A DNA stretch of 13,556 nucleotides from Candidatus Thorarchaeota archaeon SMTZ1-83. GTDB taxonomy: Archaea; Asgardarchaeota; Thorarchaeia; Thorarchaeales; Thorarchaeaceae. How positions within the stretch are numbered: position 1 is the first letter of the stretch; the number at the start of each line of letters is the position of its first letter. Below the pieces are notes generated by a model. It saw nothing but the letters and a program-made list of their open reading frames with translations. It searched no databases and was not told the origin of the DNA. The stretch covers positions 1 to 13,556 of the forward strand of contig LRSK01000210.1 in assembly GCA_001563325.1 (NCBI GenBank), in the 5' to 3' direction. The position numbers were made by a program, and so were the translations under genes. Below are positions 12,627-13,556 of the stretch, piece by piece.

Positions 12627-13556
12627 TTGACACTGGGACAGCAAGAATTTGGGCAGGGCAGTATCAGGCTTATTAGAGGGTGCCCCTGCTACAAAGTCTT
12701 CGGCGACGAGAAACTCTGTGTCAATGATGATAGGGTACTGGAGATTGAAGCAATCGAAATAGACCCTCAGCTCTTCTCCTTTCATACCGATAGGGAGAGT
12801 ATGAGGCAGGAACAGGCGGTGGAGGACAACGTCTGTTATACGTCGGTATTCATCAACTATCCTGATAATAGAGTGTTCTGCATCAGTCAGGGGTGGGTTC
12901 TTCGAATTCATGGCCGCGATGTACCGGGTGACGACCTAGAAGACGCACTGCAATTCCTCTCCACGAAGGATCTCACCTCAAGCACTGAGATATGCAGCGA
13001 GTGTCTCTACAAGTTCCTCCTGACTCTAAGCGACAAGTTCGCGGACACAATGACAAAGAAGGAGAAGACTGAAGAGGTAAAACGATACGTAGACAAGTTC
13101 TCGCTCATGATTGCTGTAAAACTCAGTGAAATGGATGAGATGATGGACGCAATCGGCACTGAGGACGATATTGAGGACGGTATAGATCACTTTGCCTTCC
13201 TGAGAGCCTATCTTGTTCAACTCCTGGATCAGCAGCAGACATGGAGCGGACTGAGAGCGAAATTCTCCGACAGTGAAGAGGAATGGCTTCGGGAAATCGT
13301 CGGAATGAGGGAGCGTCTGGCAAGATTAGAGTATCAGTTCTATAGTCAGACTCTGCAAATCAGAGACATCAATGATTTCAACATGATTATCAAGATGCTT
13401 CAGTATATTCTCAAGACATCAGACGACATCCTGCGCCTGAACGAAGACATTCACGAGAGGATACGTTCCAAGAGCTTTAGGGACCATGCCGCAAAGGATG
13501 CACGCCTTGACCGCCTTGCCATGTATGCTGAGAAGAGCAGGACAGTGGAGCACAAT
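12627..13556 (+). CDS. Cysteine-rich domain plus helical C-terminal protein, second paralogue, cut by window edge
   Basis: Tandem homologue of the preceding gene; 310 residues are visible and the frame is open to the last base. Numbered from the TTG start, Cys19, 21, 31, 70, 85, 123 and 126 match seven of the eight cysteines of the first paralogue at a constant offset of three, with the same local motifs (RGCPC, VFCISQGW, ICSECLYKFL). The helical half also aligns: LLDQQQTWSGL against LLDLRSEWTGV, RLARLEYQF against LLTRLEGVF, LNEDIHE against VEDIRE. The rest has diverged widely, so the duplication is old. I chose the TTG at 12627 because GGAGG lies 8 nt upstream; an ATG at 12612, just before that site, would add five residues and is the alternative. 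Function unknown. Confidence 0.88.
   Translation, partial: MTLGQQEFGQGSIRLIRGCPCYKVFGDEKLCVNDDRVLEIEAIEIDPQLFSFHTDRESMRQEQAVEDNVCYTSVFINYPDNRVFCISQGWVLRIHGRDVPGDDLEDALQFLSTKDLTSSTEICSECLYKFLLTLSDKFADTMTKKEKTEEVKRYVDKFSLMIAVKLSEMDEMMDAIGTEDDIEDGIDHFAFLRAYLVQLLDQQQTWSGLRAKFSDSEEEWLREIVGMRERLARLEYQFYSQTLQIRDINDFNMIIKMLQYILKTSDDILRLNEDIHERIRSKSFRDHAAKDARLDRLAMYAEKSRTVEHN

Noticed and set aside
12543..12911. Minus-strand open frame of 122 codons
   Set aside because: Antisense to the second cysteine-rich paralogue, whose frame is supported by homology to its neighbour.

Overview
The window looks archaeal. The evidence is an ADP-forming acyl-CoA synthetase with both subunits fused, a thiolase translationally coupled to a DUF35 zinc-ribbon/OB-fold protein, very short ribbon-helix-helix regulators, TATA-like boxes about 25 nt upstream of likely transcript starts, and strong GGAGG/AGGTGA ribosome binding sites. 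Base composition is near balanced by eye. An Asgard-type (Thorarchaeia-like) or similar anaerobic, heterotrophic, sediment-dwelling archaeon is my guess, but nothing here is a lineage marker.

Layout. Positions 1-8329 are mostly minus-strand acyl-CoA metabolism: a crotonase cut by the left edge (1-736), a plus-strand orphan (964-1311), a thiolase-DUF35 pair (2935 down to 1353), a second crotonase as a single-gene unit with its own promoter and terminator (3969-3157), and a tight five-gene operon (6913 down to 4110) of nitroreductase, two small ribbon-helix-helix-like proteins, an SCP2 protein and a 3-hydroxyacyl-CoA dehydrogenase. Next come the acyl-CoA synthetase and a P-loop/DRTGG protein (10448 down to 7265) and a small two-helix membrane protein (10836-10543). 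The plus strand then carries a tandem pair of 46-residue ribbon-helix-helix proteins (10957-11244) and a tandem pair of long paralogues with a cysteine-rich N-terminal domain and a helical C-terminal half (11568 to the right edge).

How it fits together. Hydratase, dehydrogenase and thiolase give the lower half of a beta-oxidation or butanoate-type cycle, with the steps on separate polypeptides rather than in a FadB-like fusion. The synthetase could convert the resulting acyl-CoA to free acid with ATP formation. SCP2 may bind the acyl lipid or CoA ester. No acyl-CoA dehydrogenase or electron-transfer flavoprotein is in the window, so the oxidation step must be encoded elsewhere; the direction of flux cannot be read from the sequence.

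The right-hand end is unlike the rest: two duplicated gene pairs, one of likely DNA-binding proteins and one of proteins I do not recognise that share seven cysteines at identical spacing. This is the best candidate for an undescribed system. I saw no tRNA, rRNA, CRISPR array, transposase or integrase.
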